Positions 46,036 to 54,935 of a stretch of DNA of 64,000 bases are shown piece after piece. The stretch is from Bog-532 sp963732345 (GTDB lineage: Bacteria > Actinomycetota > Actinomycetes > Streptosporangiales > Streptosporangiaceae): assembly GCA_963732345.1 (NCBI GenBank), contig CAVSZI010000019.1:337662-401661 (forward strand), read 5' to 3'. The position numbers and the translations under genes are program-made. Position 1 is the stretch's first letter. Every line of letters begins with the position of its first letter. The notes beneath the pieces are model-generated. The model made no database searches. It had not been told where the DNA came from and saw only the letters and a list, made by a program, of their open reading frames with translations.

Positions 46036-46239
46036 CTATTGCTCGCGCTCCTGGACGGCCCGGGTCCACTTCAGGAGGTCCCGCTCGTGGGGCGAGAGGA
46101 GGCCGGGGCCAGTGTCCATGAGTAATGTATGGGCCTGGCCGTCTTCGGAGACGTAGAAGATGACGTCGGGTGGGTCGGTATCTGCGACGCGGTGGAGGGG
46201 ACGTGCGATTCGGTTGGCGGCGGTGTACGGACTCTGCAT
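46036..46239 (-). CDS. Possible small hypothetical protein
   Basis: 67 residues, VIFYVSEDGQAHTLLMDTGPGLLSPHERDLLKW, with a plausible fold pattern but no clear ribosome site and no family recognised. The preceding 280 bases (45756-46035) contain copy A of the dispersed repeat (~45902-45992). Confidence 0.35.
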   Translation of the reverse strand: MQSPYTAANRIARPLHRVADTDPPDVIFYVSEDGQAHTLLMDTGPGLLSPHERDLLKWTRAVQEREQ

Positions 46240-46433
46240 GGCGAGGTTTCGGAAGTCCCCGGACGGAGTCCTGGCAGGGCTCGGCCGTACCCCTGGAGCG
46301 TCAGTATCCAGGCGGCTGGCCCCTTAGCTTAGCTACAGAGGCTGAATCGCTGGGGTCTGTGAGTCTGGCCTGATCTGATCACGTGCGGCGTGTCGGCGTG
46401 ATCCTGGCGGGCGGAAGCTCCATGCCGGGAGCT

Positions 46434-46578
46434 ATGAGGTACCCGGATAGTGGCGGTCTGTCCGCTGAAGGACGGGCCCGCCGCGAGATGGTGCGGCTGC
46501 AGGCCGCGCAGATGTTCGCGCAGGATGCCAGCCCTGTGCAAGTGGCGTACCGGCTGCGGGTCAGTACCAAATCGGTGT
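46434..46578 (+). pseudogene. N-terminal fragment of an IS630-type transposase
   Basis: ATG 46434 reads MRYPDSGGLSAEGRARREMV ... QVAYRLRVSTKSV, the helix-turn-helix start of actinobacterial IS630-family transposases. Homology ends after ~48 codons; no DDE domain follows. Confidence 0.7.
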
Positions 46579-47023
46579 CTTTTCCGTTTCTGGTCTGCAA
46601 CAGGACAGGCCGTCGATCTGATCCGTTACTAAGATCCTCATCGTTCACGGCTGTTGGGCACGACCGCCAACTTCATAGCCCCCCACTTTGCATTGTCCAG
46701 CCAGAATTGGTTCCACTAAACCTCGATTCGTCACGATCTTGACTGTGCACTACGGCTGACCTGCGGAAACGCTTGATGTGGCCCGCACCCAAAAGGTGCG
46801 GGCTCCCCGGGGCGACTCGAAGGTGTTTCCGCAGCTCGTACGCATCTTCAGAGAACTCTTGACCTTGGTGTGAATAGCCGAGGCTAACAAGCCGCAGAGC
46901 TATGATGCGATCATTGGCGCGGCACCATGATCGGCCGACAAATAGTGCCGAAAACTGCCAAACGGGACGACGAGGCCTTAATCCAGCCGCTCGGCGGGGG
47001 GCAGCAAACGGAGGTAGCAGGCT
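46579..47023. other. Intergenic region with nested-stem element 3
   Basis: No gene seen. 46761-46834 holds a perfect 10-bp inverted repeat CTGCGGAAAC / GTTTCCGCAG enclosing a perfect 8-bp hairpin CCCGCACC-CAAAA-GGTGCGGG (46782-46802). The sequence is less GC-rich than the flanks. The ribosome site of the next gene is at ~47009. Confidence 0.55.
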
Positions 47024-47689
47024 ATGTCAGACCAACCACCCGATCCGGGAGTCCAGCCGCCGTCGGCTCCTGGTTCGCAACCGCCGCAGAACGCACGAGA
47101 TGCGCGCGCTCAAGCGAAGGCTGAGCGTGCATATAGGAAAGCGAAAAGGCCGTGGCCGCTACGCCATTGGTTCATCACCTCCGCCGGAGTGGTCATCATC
47201 ATCATCATCATCATCGCCGTAATAGCCAGCAGTGGCGGCGGCAGTGGTGGTGGCGGAAACAGCACGACGGACATCAAGGCTGCACCCTGCGCGGCCCCGT
47301 ACCTGGACAAGCAAGTGAACAACGACCGTTGCGCGAACGCCTCCGGGACGGTGACCATGAGCGGACTAGCCGTCACGGCGAAGCCTCTACAAGTCGAGAC
47401 GGATTCGCTGGGCAGCAAGGGGGTGTGCAGCGCGGTCACGATCAACAACGTCAGCAGCGGCAGCCAAGACTACAATGTCCTCGATTTTAAGGTCCAAACA
47501 CCGTCAGGCGACGTGGCGACCGGTTCCACTTTGAATTTCGCCCAAACTCTGGATTCCGGGACCCTCGTGCCAGGTGGCGTCAAGACCGGCCAAGTCTGCA
47601 GCGACTACAGCGGTACGGGCCAATACGTCCTGATCTACAAACCGAATCCGTTTGAGTCGACCCGCGGCATCTGGCTCTTCCACGTGTAG
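47024..47689 (+). CDS. Membrane-anchored DUF4352-like protein
   Basis: 221 residues: Pro/Gln-rich cytoplasmic N-terminus, one TM helix (GVVIIIIIIIAVIASS) at ~55-70, Gly/Ser linker, then an extracellular immunoglobulin-like domain (GTVTMSGLAVTAKPLQV ... VCSAVTINNVSSGSQDYNVLDFKVQTPSG) of the DUF4352 type with several Cys. ATG 47024 with GGAGG eight bases upstream. It resembles, in architecture, the interrupted gene at 48499, and both may act at the cell surface. Confidence 0.75.
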   Translation: MSDQPPDPGVQPPSAPGSQPPQNARDARAQAKAERAYRKAKRPWPLRHWFITSAGVVIIIIIIIAVIASSGGGSGGGGNSTTDIKAAPCAAPYLDKQVNNDRCANASGTVTMSGLAVTAKPLQVETDSLGSKGVCSAVTINNVSSGSQDYNVLDFKVQTPSGDVATGSTLNFAQTLDSGTLVPGGVKTGQVCSDYSGTGQYVLIYKPNPFESTRGIWLFHV

Positions 47690-48498
47690 GCAGAGGGACG
47701 GGCAAGGCCAGCAAAGACCGCCATCAGCCGGTCAGCGTCATAGCGGAGGTCCCCGGTCCTTCCGATAGGCGACGAGATGTTCCTCGGCGACAGTATGGCT
47801 GGCGCGTGGAGGACGGCCGCCAGGCTCTTGGGCGGGCCGGGCCATCGGCGGTGTGGCGTGAGTACCGCCGCGTGCGGGGTGCGGGGACGGCCGGGCCTGG
47901 CGGCTGCCGCGACGGAAGGTTACCACCCGCAGGAAGCGGCGAGCCGCCCCACCACATGGCGGAAGCCTCCATGCCTCCCGCACACCTTGCGGCTCAGCAT
48001 TGCGCCCGCTCACTCTCGACCATGCTTCGCGGCCCCCTCCGGAGCGCATAGCTGGCCGTTCGGCCTGGCGCCGCGCCCGTAGGGCTTCCGCCCCTCAGGG
48101 CGCGGCAGTCCGCCGCCCCACACTCGGTAAGCGGCGAAGGGCTGGCCGTGTGCGCGGAGTACGGGGCCGAGCGCCTTGGACGCGGGGGCCTGGGGGCGGC
48201 AGCCCCCAAAGTCGCACCGATAACTACGTGCGCTTCTCCACCTGGCCGCGACCACCTCGGACCTGCACCATTTGGGATAGTTGCTACCGACATGTCCATA
48301 GACCAGACCCGAACGTTCCATATCCGCACATCCGAGTCAGCCAAATTCCGCACCAGTGCGTCTGGATAATGTGACCTAACACCTGGGTTCGTGAGAATTA
48401 TAACGATCCATGTCAGCACTGTTGTCGAATCATCGTTATAACCGACATAGGCCGGCAATCGGCAGGAACTAACCGATAGACAGGACCGACATCCCGAC
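47690..48498. other. Intergenic region with copy B of the dispersed repeat
   Basis: About 800 bases without a convincing gene; the open frames on both strands are low-complexity shadows. Copy B of the dispersed repeat (~48135-48207) includes GGGGGC/GCCCCC pairing. 48370-48498 is AT-richer and should hold the promoter of the following gene. Confidence 0.5.
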
Positions 48499-49085
48499 AT
48501 GAGTGAACAATCCCCTGGCCAGTCGCCAAATGAGGCGGGACGAGATCAAGACCCATATAGCAACGCCTCGGGACAGCCTCCCAGCGTACCCCCGGGCCAG
48601 CCCATCGGCGGACCGCCAGCCCATCCGCCGAGGCGGCATCGATTGCGTAATGTTCTCTTGGCTGCGTCCGCAGTCGTAATTGTTATAATCGCCGTGGCCG
48701 TGGGCGTGGCTCTTGGTAAGCACTCCAGCGGCAATAGCTCCGGAGGCTCGGCCGACTCCAGTGCCCCGGCAACCAACGTTTCCTCGGCAGCGCCTTCGTC
48801 AGCGGCGGCGCTTCCCAGCGGCGGCCAGCAGTACGCATCCGATATGCAAAGCACTTTTAATTTCAACAGTAGCGTGGCCGTCAGCGATATTGCCAGCTTT
48901 GGTCAGCAGGTATGCCAGGACAGGCAGTCTGGGACCAGCGTTGCTGGGGAAGTGCCGACAGCACAGCAACACTGGTCCGACACTTCACCCGGTGACGCAA
49001 TCCAGATGATCACCTTGGCCGAAAAGGATATGTGCCCATCCGAGCTGGCGGCTCAGACCGTGACCTACGTAGTGACTGGCAACCC

Positions 49086-50796
49086 CACTGCCCTTAAGTT
49101 TTCGGGTTTATGGGGTCTGATGTCTGATTTCCTGGGTCTGGTCACGGTCTGGCTGCATGTCGGTCGCGGCGGCGTGACGGGATGCGGTGGTCCCTGAAAT
49201 AGAACAAAGCTCCTGGTAGGAACTGGGTTGTCGAGGCCCTTACCGTCCACCTGGAGCTTTGTTGCCTGCCAAGTTTGCCATGGTCATCGCGCCTGGGTCC
49301 ACTCCGGCCGCGGCGCACCGGGATAACGATGGGGTCGCGGAGATCGCCGCCCGGGTCGCGTCCGGGCCGGGGTTCTGGACGGAGTGGCTGGCGGAGCTGG
49401 GCCGGCCGGGCCTGCTGGAAGGACTGCTCGCCGACGGCGTGATCGCCCGCGCGCTGCGGGAGGCGCCGCCGGGCCATAAGTATGACCGGGTGCTGACCGC
49501 GAGGATGACTGTGGTCTGCATCCTGGTCGCGTGCCTGTTCCCCGGCGCCGGCTACGACGCGGTGCTGGCGACGGCGTTCGGGCTGCCCGGCCTGCGGTCC
49601 GGGCCGGGCGCGGATATCCCGTCCGGCAGCGCATTCTCCCAGGCCAGGAAGCTGCTCGGCGAGCAGGTAATGCAGCGCCTGTTCGAGCTCGACGCCGCCG
49701 TCGCGGACGCGGACCTCGGGATCGGCCTGCTGTGGAAGGGCCTGGAGGTCACCGCGATCGACGGCACCACGATGGAGCTGGCCCGCAACGGCGTGCTCGA
49801 CGGCGAGTTCGGCACCCCCGCGGACGGCGCCCGGCCGCTGCTGCGGGTCACCGCCCACGTCCGCACCGCGACCTTCCGCTGGATCGGCGCCGCGATCGGC
49901 GGCTACCACGACGGCGAGAACGCCCTGGCCGACCAGCTCGAAGGCAGCTTCCGGCCCGGAATGCTGAACCTCGCCGACCGCGGCTTCTTCTCCATGGACC
50001 GGTTCCTGCGGTTCTCCGGCACCGGCGCCCACCTGGCCTGGCGCGTCAAGGACCGCGCGAAGTCCGTCCCCCTCAAGACCCTCAAGACCCTGCCCGACGG
50101 CTCTGAGCTGGTCGTGCTGCACGAATCGGACGGCATGCGCACCCGGCGCAGGCGCGACACCGGGAACCCGCGCGCGGAACGGCTCCCAGACACCACCGCC
50201 CGGCTCGTCACCTTCACCGTCACCGCCACGACCCGAAGCGGCAGGACGAAGACCACCCGGATGCGGGTGCTGACCACGCTCCTGGACGACAAGGCCTACC
50301 CGGCCTGGGAGATCGCCGTCCTGTATGCCGAGAGATGGCAAATCGAAATCGCGTTCCTTCATCTGAAGCGGACCGTCCGCGGTCCCCGCCGCCCGCTGCG
50401 CGGCCAGTCCCCCGAACTCGCCCGCCAGGAAGCCTGGGCACTCCTGCTCATCCACAACATCACCGCCACCGCAGCCGCCCGGGCTGCCGGATCCGCCGGG
50501 CTCGACCCCGGGCTCATCCCGTTCACCGCCGTCCTCGGCCTCATCCGGTCCCACGTCGCCGCGGACACCTGCTGCCGGTACTGCGGGCACCGGCCCGCCA
50601 CTGCCGATGACACCCTGGCCAGCCTGAACGCCGCCATCCTCGCCATCCCCAGGCACCGGACCGGACGCCAGCGGACATCCGGCAGGACCACCGCCGAACG
50701 CCGCACCCGGCACACCGAAGAAGTCACCTACACCATCGACATCACAAAGTCGAATCTCCCGCAATGGGACATAACCCCGGAAACTTAAGGGCAGTG
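49086..50796 (+). mobile_element. IS4-family insertion sequence, 1711 bp
   Basis: Terminal inverted repeats CACTGCCCTTAAGTTTTCGG (left) and the complement of ...CCGGAAACTTAAGGGCAGTG (right). Target duplication CTGGCAACCC (49076-49085) / CTGGCACCCC (50797-50806), 10 bp with one mismatch. One intact transposase gene. Confidence 0.9.
49259..50788 (+). CDS. IS4-family transposase
   Basis: 509 residues: N-terminal IS4 domain (GFWTEWLAELGRPGLLEGLL), DDE domain with Asp in VTAIDGTTMEL and in LNLADRGFFSMDRF, and the YREK signature YAERWQIEIAFLHLK around the catalytic Glu (Y-x2-R-x3-E-x6-K). A zinc-knuckle-like CCRYCGH is near the C-terminus. TTG/ATG start near 49259. The frame is intact and both ends are present, so the element could be active. 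Confidence 0.95.
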   Translation: MLPAKFAMVIAPGSTPAAAHRDNDGVAEIAARVASGPGFWTEWLAELGRPGLLEGLLADGVIARALREAPPGHKYDRVLTARMTVVCILVACLFPGAGYDAVLATAFGLPGLRSGPGADIPSGSAFSQARKLLGEQVMQRLFELDAAVADADLGIGLLWKGLEVTAIDGTTMELARNGVLDGEFGTPADGARPLLRVTAHVRTATFRWIGAAIGGYHDGENALADQLEGSFRPGMLNLADRGFFSMDRFLRFSGTGAHLAWRVKDRAKSVPLKTLKTLPDGSELVVLHESDGMRTRRRRDTGNPRAERLPDTTARLVTFTVTATTRSGRTKTTRMRVLTTLLDDKAYPAWEIAVLYAERWQIEIAFLHLKRTVRGPRRPLRGQSPELARQEAWALLLIHNITATAAARAAGSAGLDPGLIPFTAVLGLIRSHVAADTCCRYCGHRPATADDTLASLNAAILAIPRHRTGRQRTSGRTTAERRTRHTEEVTYTIDITKSNLPQWDITPET

Positions 50797-51065
50797 CTGG
50801 CACCCCTGGGGCATCGGTGACTTACGGACCTTCCGGCACGGATCTCACTGGCTCAGTCCCGATGTCTGTTAGTGCCGCTTTGGGGACGCCTTCCTACTAC
50901 GCAATCAATGCCCAGTTGCAAGGCGCGGGTGAGGTGAAGTGCCAGCTCCAGGTGGACGGTGTAACCCTTAGCTCGGCCACCGCTTCAGGCGGGTACAACA
51001 TAGCGGATTGCGAGATTGGCCAAAACTCGACGACAGGTAGCTGGGTGAATGACAACTCGGGCTGA

Positions 51066-51894
51066 TCCTTCGTTGGATGCTTACCCCTGATCACTTGTGA
51101 GTCGTCGCCGTGTCACTGTCGTCGTACCGGATTTCTTGCGATGGCGCTGCCAAGCCCCTTGGACGCGGGTCCGGGGCGGCAGTTCCGGCGACGGGCGTGC
51201 AGGTCGTTGCCGGGTTGGCGGTGCCGCCAGGCACCGCGACGAAGGGTAAGAGCGCCCGTAGGGCACCTTCGGGCTTTGTGCCTGGCCTGGTCGGGGTGGC
51301 GCGTGTTCCGTCCGGCTGGGGTCGGCGGTGGGTGGGTGGGCGGGCCATCCCCCTGGTTGCTGCTGCTTCCGTTTCTGGTGGGCGCGGCCGGGGAGGAGTG
51401 CGGCGGCGCTCGGCCCCGGCCGGCCGGTGGGTGTATCGTCCTGGGTGCCTGCCTTCCTTAGCCCGCGCGGCCGGTCACGCTGGCCGCGTTAGCGTAGAGG
51501 TCTCAGAGCTGAGCCGTCCACTCAATGACCAGGCGGCGGCCACCTATTTTTTTGGATTTGTCTCGTCTCCCTATGGGGAGCAAAACTCGATGTCACTGCT
51601 GTTGCCCTGTTGCGGCCTCGAATCACAGTTCAGTGGTCCACTCGATCATCAGGCGTCGGCTCGGGTTGGCTGTTTGCCATTTGGAGTGGCACGCCCCCCC
51701 GGAACCCCCCGCATGCGCTCCGCGCCCCGCGGTGGTACTTCGCCGATAGCACCGGCCGCTCACCCGGCCTGCGGCCGGGGTCGCTGGGCCGGTAACGATC
51801 GCCTCGCCGTAGACCCGCCCGAAAGCGCTGTCCCTGCTGCAGCCCGCGTCTGGTGCCCGCCGACAGCACCGGCCGCTCACTGGAGCCGGGGCCC
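51066..51894. other. Accessory intergenic region with repeat copy C and two gene-end relics
   Basis: No full gene recognised; the long plus-strand frame at 51110-51910 is low complexity. Copy C of the dispersed repeat lies at ~51157-51188. On the minus strand two short segments end in RRLVIEWTAQL-stop (~51501-51535) and RRLMIEWTTEL-stop (~51623-51660), related C-termini of an unidentified protein. A CGCGGCC/GGCCGCG hairpin is at 51466-51488. Confidence 0.45.
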
Positions 51895-52677
51895 TCACTG
51901 GCCCGTGTAGCGGGGCCGCTCCTTGCGGACGAAGGCCATTGTGGCGGCCCGGTGGTCGGCCGTCCGGCCGAGCCGGGCCTGCAGTTCCGCCTCCTTGTCC
52001 AGGGAGTCGGCCAGGCCGTGGGAGGCCGAATACCGCAGGGCCTCCTTGATCGCCGCGTAGGACTGGGTCGGGCCCGCCGCGAGCCGCCGGACCAGGTCGA
52101 GCGCGCTCTCGCTGAACTCGTCGTCGGGGACCACCGACGTCACCAGGCCCAGGCTGAGCGCGCGGTCCGCCGGGAGCGGCTCGGCCAGCATGAGCAGTTC
52201 GGCCGCCCTGGCCGGGCCGACCAGGCGTGGCAGCGTCCACGACACGCCCGAGTCGGGTCCCAGCCCGACCAAAGAAAAGGACATCACGAAGCTCGCCGCG
52301 CGGGCCGCCACCCGGAAGTCGCACGCCAGCGCCAGGGCCGCGCCCGCGCCCGCGGCGACCCCGTTCACGGCGGCGACGACCGGCTTCGGCATGGTCATGA
52401 TCTCCGTGATGATCGGGTTGTAGTGCTCTCGGACCGTGTCGAGCTTCGTGTCTCCCGCCGCAAGGATCTCCGCGTGTTCCACCAGGTCCTGGCCTGCGCA
52501 GAAGCCACGGCCGTTAGCGGCGATAAGGACCGCGCGGACCGGCTCCGTGGCGGCGCGCCGCAGCGCGGCCAGCAGGCCCGTCTTCATCTCAGCGGTCAGC
52601 GCATTCATCGATGAAGGCCGGTTCAGCCTGACGACGGCGACGGTCTCGGTCGTCTCGTACAGCACGGTGTCTGTCAT
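51895..52677 (-). CDS. Enoyl-CoA hydratase/isomerase family protein
   Basis: Crotonase-fold enzyme of 260 residues: RLNRPSSMNAL, oxyanion-hole blocks NGRGFCAGQDL and NGVAAGAGAALALACDFRVA, and LGPDSGVSWTLPRLVG. An Asp at the position usually held by catalytic Glu resembles PaaG-type isomerases, so ring-epoxide isomerisation or a beta-oxidation side step is possible. ATG 52677. The IS605-type element begins immediately upstream, so its original promoter has been displaced. Confidence 0.9.
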   Translation of the reverse strand: MTDTVLYETTETVAVVRLNRPSSMNALTAEMKTGLLAALRRAATEPVRAVLIAANGRGFCAGQDLVEHAEILAAGDTKLDTVREHYNPIITEIMTMPKPVVAAVNGVAAGAGAALALACDFRVAARAASFVMSFSLVGLGPDSGVSWTLPRLVGPARAAELLMLAEPLPADRALSLGLVTSVVPDDEFSESALDLVRRLAAGPTQSYAAIKEALRYSASHGLADSLDKEAELQARLGRTADHRAATMAFVRKERPRYTGQ

Positions 52678-52684
52678 GAATATT

Positions 52685-54005
52685 GCGGCGTGGAAGCCCC
52701 GGCCTTCAGACCGGGGAGGAAACGCCGCCTCACCTCCTCCAGAATGTCACTGGTACTCGATAGGATGTTCGAATGTCGCGTTACCGGCTGGCACCGACGG
52801 CCGCCCAGCAAGCAGTGCTCCGGGGTCACTGCGCGCATGCCCGGTACGTGTGGAACCTCGCCGTCGAGCAGGGGTCCTGGTGGCGTCCCGGCCGTAAGGG
52901 TGCGCCGGGCTACCTGGGGCAATGCCGGCAGCTTACCCAGGCCCGGGCGCACCACCCGTGGCTGCGGGCGGGAAGCCAGATGGTGCAGCAGCAGGCGCTG
53001 CGGGACTTTTCCGGCGCGATGGCCGGCTTCTTCGCCGGCACCCACCGCCGCCCAACCTGGCGCAAAGCCGGCCGCGATGAGGGCTTCCGTATTGTCGCGG
53101 TCAGGGCCGGGCAGGTGCGGCGGCTCAGCCGCAAGACCGGCGCGGTGTGGATCCCAAGGCCGGCTGGGTGCGGTTCCGCTGGTCCCGCGCGGTGCCGGAC
53201 GGGGTGAAGTCCTACCGGGTCACCCTGGACCGTGCGGGGCGATGGCACCTGGCGTTCGCCGTGATCCCCGCGCCTATCCCGGCGCCGGGCACCGGCGCGG
53301 TCGCCGGCCTGGACCGGGGCGTCGCAGTCAGCGCGGCGCTGTCCACCGGGCAGATGCTCACCGTGCCCCGGCCCGGTCCCGCGCGGCAGCGCCGGCTCCG
53401 CCGCCTGCAGCGCAGGCTGGCCCGGGCCAGGCGTGGCTCGAACCGCCGCGCGCGGGTGCGGCGGGCCATCGCCACGCTGCGAGCCCGGGAGGCGGACACG
53501 CGCAAGGACTGGGCCGAGAAGACCTCCACTGATCTGGCCCGCCGGTTCGACCTGATCCGCGTCGAGGACCTCAACATCGGTCACATGACCCGCTCGGCCA
53601 GGGGCACCATCACTGGGCCGGGCCGGAATGTCCGGGCCAAAGCCGGGCTGAACCGGGCCATCCTCGCCTCGGCCTGGGGCCTGCTGGTCCGCCGCCTGGC
53701 GGAAAAGGCGCCGGGCCGGGTGGAGAAGATCAATCCCGCGTTCACCAGCCAGCGCTGCCCGGTGTGCGGGCACATCGCAGCGGGCAGCCGCAAGAGCCAA
53801 GCCCTGTTCCGCTGCGTGGCCTGCGGGTACGCCGACAACGCCGACCTGAACGCGGCCCACAACATCGCGGCGGGGCACGCCGTGACTGCGCGCGGAGGCG
53901 TCCGGGATGCCGGGCCTGTGAACCGCGAACCTCAACTGCATGCCTCCTGACCGGGAGACAAGCGGCTGGAATCCCCCGCCTCCAGACGGGGGAGGATGTC
54001 AAGGT
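52685..54005 (+). mobile_element. IS200/IS605-type element with tnpB only (IS1341-like)
   Basis: Left hairpin CCCCGG-CCTTCAGA-CCGGGG (~52699-52718) and right end GGAATCCCCCGCC...GGGGGAGGATGTCAA (~53970-54002), the usual TnpB guide-RNA/right-end structure. No tnpA. Boundaries are approximate because this family makes no target duplication. Confidence 0.75.
52773..53950 (+). pseudogene. tnpB: RNA-guided endonuclease TnpB, frameshifted
   Basis: N-terminal part from ATG 52773: RYRLAPTAAQQAVLRGHCAHARYVWNLAVEQ. Near 53150 (ATCCCAAGGCC) one base is missing and the frame changes; the rest reads KAGWVRFRWSR, RuvC-I Asp in AGLDRGVAVS, Glu in IRVEDLNIGHM, zinc finger CPVCGH...CVACGY and the last Asp in ADNADLNAAHN. 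All catalytic residues remain, so the shift is the only visible lesion. About 390 residues when repaired. Confidence 0.88.
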
Positions 54006-54184
54006 CGACCCCTCAGCTCGCCGGCGCTCCAACGCGATCATTACCATTCTGCGTCCGAACACGGGATAATGGGGCGACTGACAGAGACGGTTGAGGCTGG
54101 CCGGTTCCCGCCGCAGGCGCCGGGACCGCGGATGCGTGGAGCAAGAAGTGTCCGGCGCGGATCCAGGGGAAGAAGGGGTGCAGG

Positions 54185-54352
54185 ATGGCGGCGATGAAGC
54201 CGCGGACGGGCGACGGTCCGCTGGAGGTCACCAAAGAGGGACGCGGCATCGTGATGCGCGTCCCCCTCGAAGGTGGGGGCCGCCTGGTTGTCGAGTTGTC
54301 CGCTGATGAGGCGGCCAAGCTCGGCGATGCCCTGAAGACTGTCGTCGGCTGA
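54185..54352 (+). CDS. DUF3117-family small protein
   Basis: 55 residues, MAAMKPRTGDGPLEVTKEGR then GIVMRVPLEGGGRLVVELS and DEAAKLGDALK. Highly conserved across actinobacteria (Rv1211-like), function unknown. AAGAAGGGG lies upstream. It stands between two IS605 relics but is intact; its neighbours in other actinobacteria are the same O-methyltransferase/sigE region. Confidence 0.93.
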   Translation: MAAMKPRTGDGPLEVTKEGRGIVMRVPLEGGGRLVVELSADEAAKLGDALKTVVG

Positions 54353-54359
54353 CTCTTGC

Positions 54360-54770
54360 TTTTTTGCGGGACAGGACCCGCTGCGCCGTCCGCAGCCGTT
54401 TGTGGGCCGTCCGCAGAAAGCGCGGATTAACGATTACCGCACCGTCGGAGGTGACCGCCAGGCTCGCCAGCCCCAGATCCACGCCGACCTCACGATCACA
54501 GGCCGGCAGCGGTGTTGGCTGGCGTTCCACCACGAACGAGGCGTAATACCGGCCGTCCGGCTCGCGGATCACGGTGACCGACGACGGGACAGACGGAAGC
54601 GGCCGGGACCAGGCGACCGTGATATCTCCCACTTTTCGCCACGTACAGCCGCGCCCCGTGCAAAGCGAACCCGTTGCGGGTGAGCCGGATCGACTGCCGA
54701 CCGTGCTTGCGGCGGGGTTTGGGGTGCCTGATCTTCGGTCCCCTGCGGCGCCCCCGGACCGATCGGCGCT
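54360..54770 (-). pseudogene. Internal fragment of a second tnpB
   Basis: Minus-strand reading in two frames (shift near 54630): RQSIRLTRNGFALHGARLYVAKSG, then VAWSRPLPSVPSSVTVIREP, YYASFVVERQPTP, VDLGLASLAVTSDG (RuvC-I) and RFLRTAHKRLRTAQRVLSRKK. Both ends of the gene and the zinc finger are missing. Differs from the TnpB at 52.8 kb. 54771-54935 holds no recognised gene. Confidence 0.75.
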
Positions 54771-54935
54771 TGATCCCGGCGCGGGGCGGCGGCGACGATG
54801 GCGAGATCACCAAGGGCGGCACCGGCTTCGGTACCCGCCTGCTGCTGCACTGGCTGACCGCGGCCGCTTTCCAGCGGTATTAATCAGCCGAACGGGCCCC
54901 GCTGAGCGCCTACCGGATGCCCGCGCGCACGCACA

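Larger units (their letters stand above)
48499..51065 (+). pseudogene. Membrane protein with MmpS-like extracellular domain, split by an IS4-family element
   Basis: N-terminal part (48499-49085): Pro-rich start, TM helix (VVIVIIAVAVGVALG), Ser/Ala linker, then a DUF732-like helical region (QSTFNFNSSVAVSDIASFGQQVCQ). The C-terminal part resumes at 50797: VTYGPSGTDLTGSVPMSVSA, YYAINAQLQGAGEVKCQLQVDG, ending 51065. Removing the element and one copy of the 10-bp target duplication joins VTYVVTG to TPGASVTYG in frame. In the interrupted state the first part runs into the IS and stops at 49197. Confidence 0.85.

Noticed and set aside
47738..48500. Several open frames of 60-170 codons on both strands
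   Set aside because: Arg/Pro/Gly-rich shadows typical of high-GC DNA, without ribosome sites or recognisable domains.
51110..51910. 266-codon open frame on the plus strand
   Set aside because: Low-complexity, repeat-containing, antisense to an enoyl-CoA hydratase at its end, no start signal or family.
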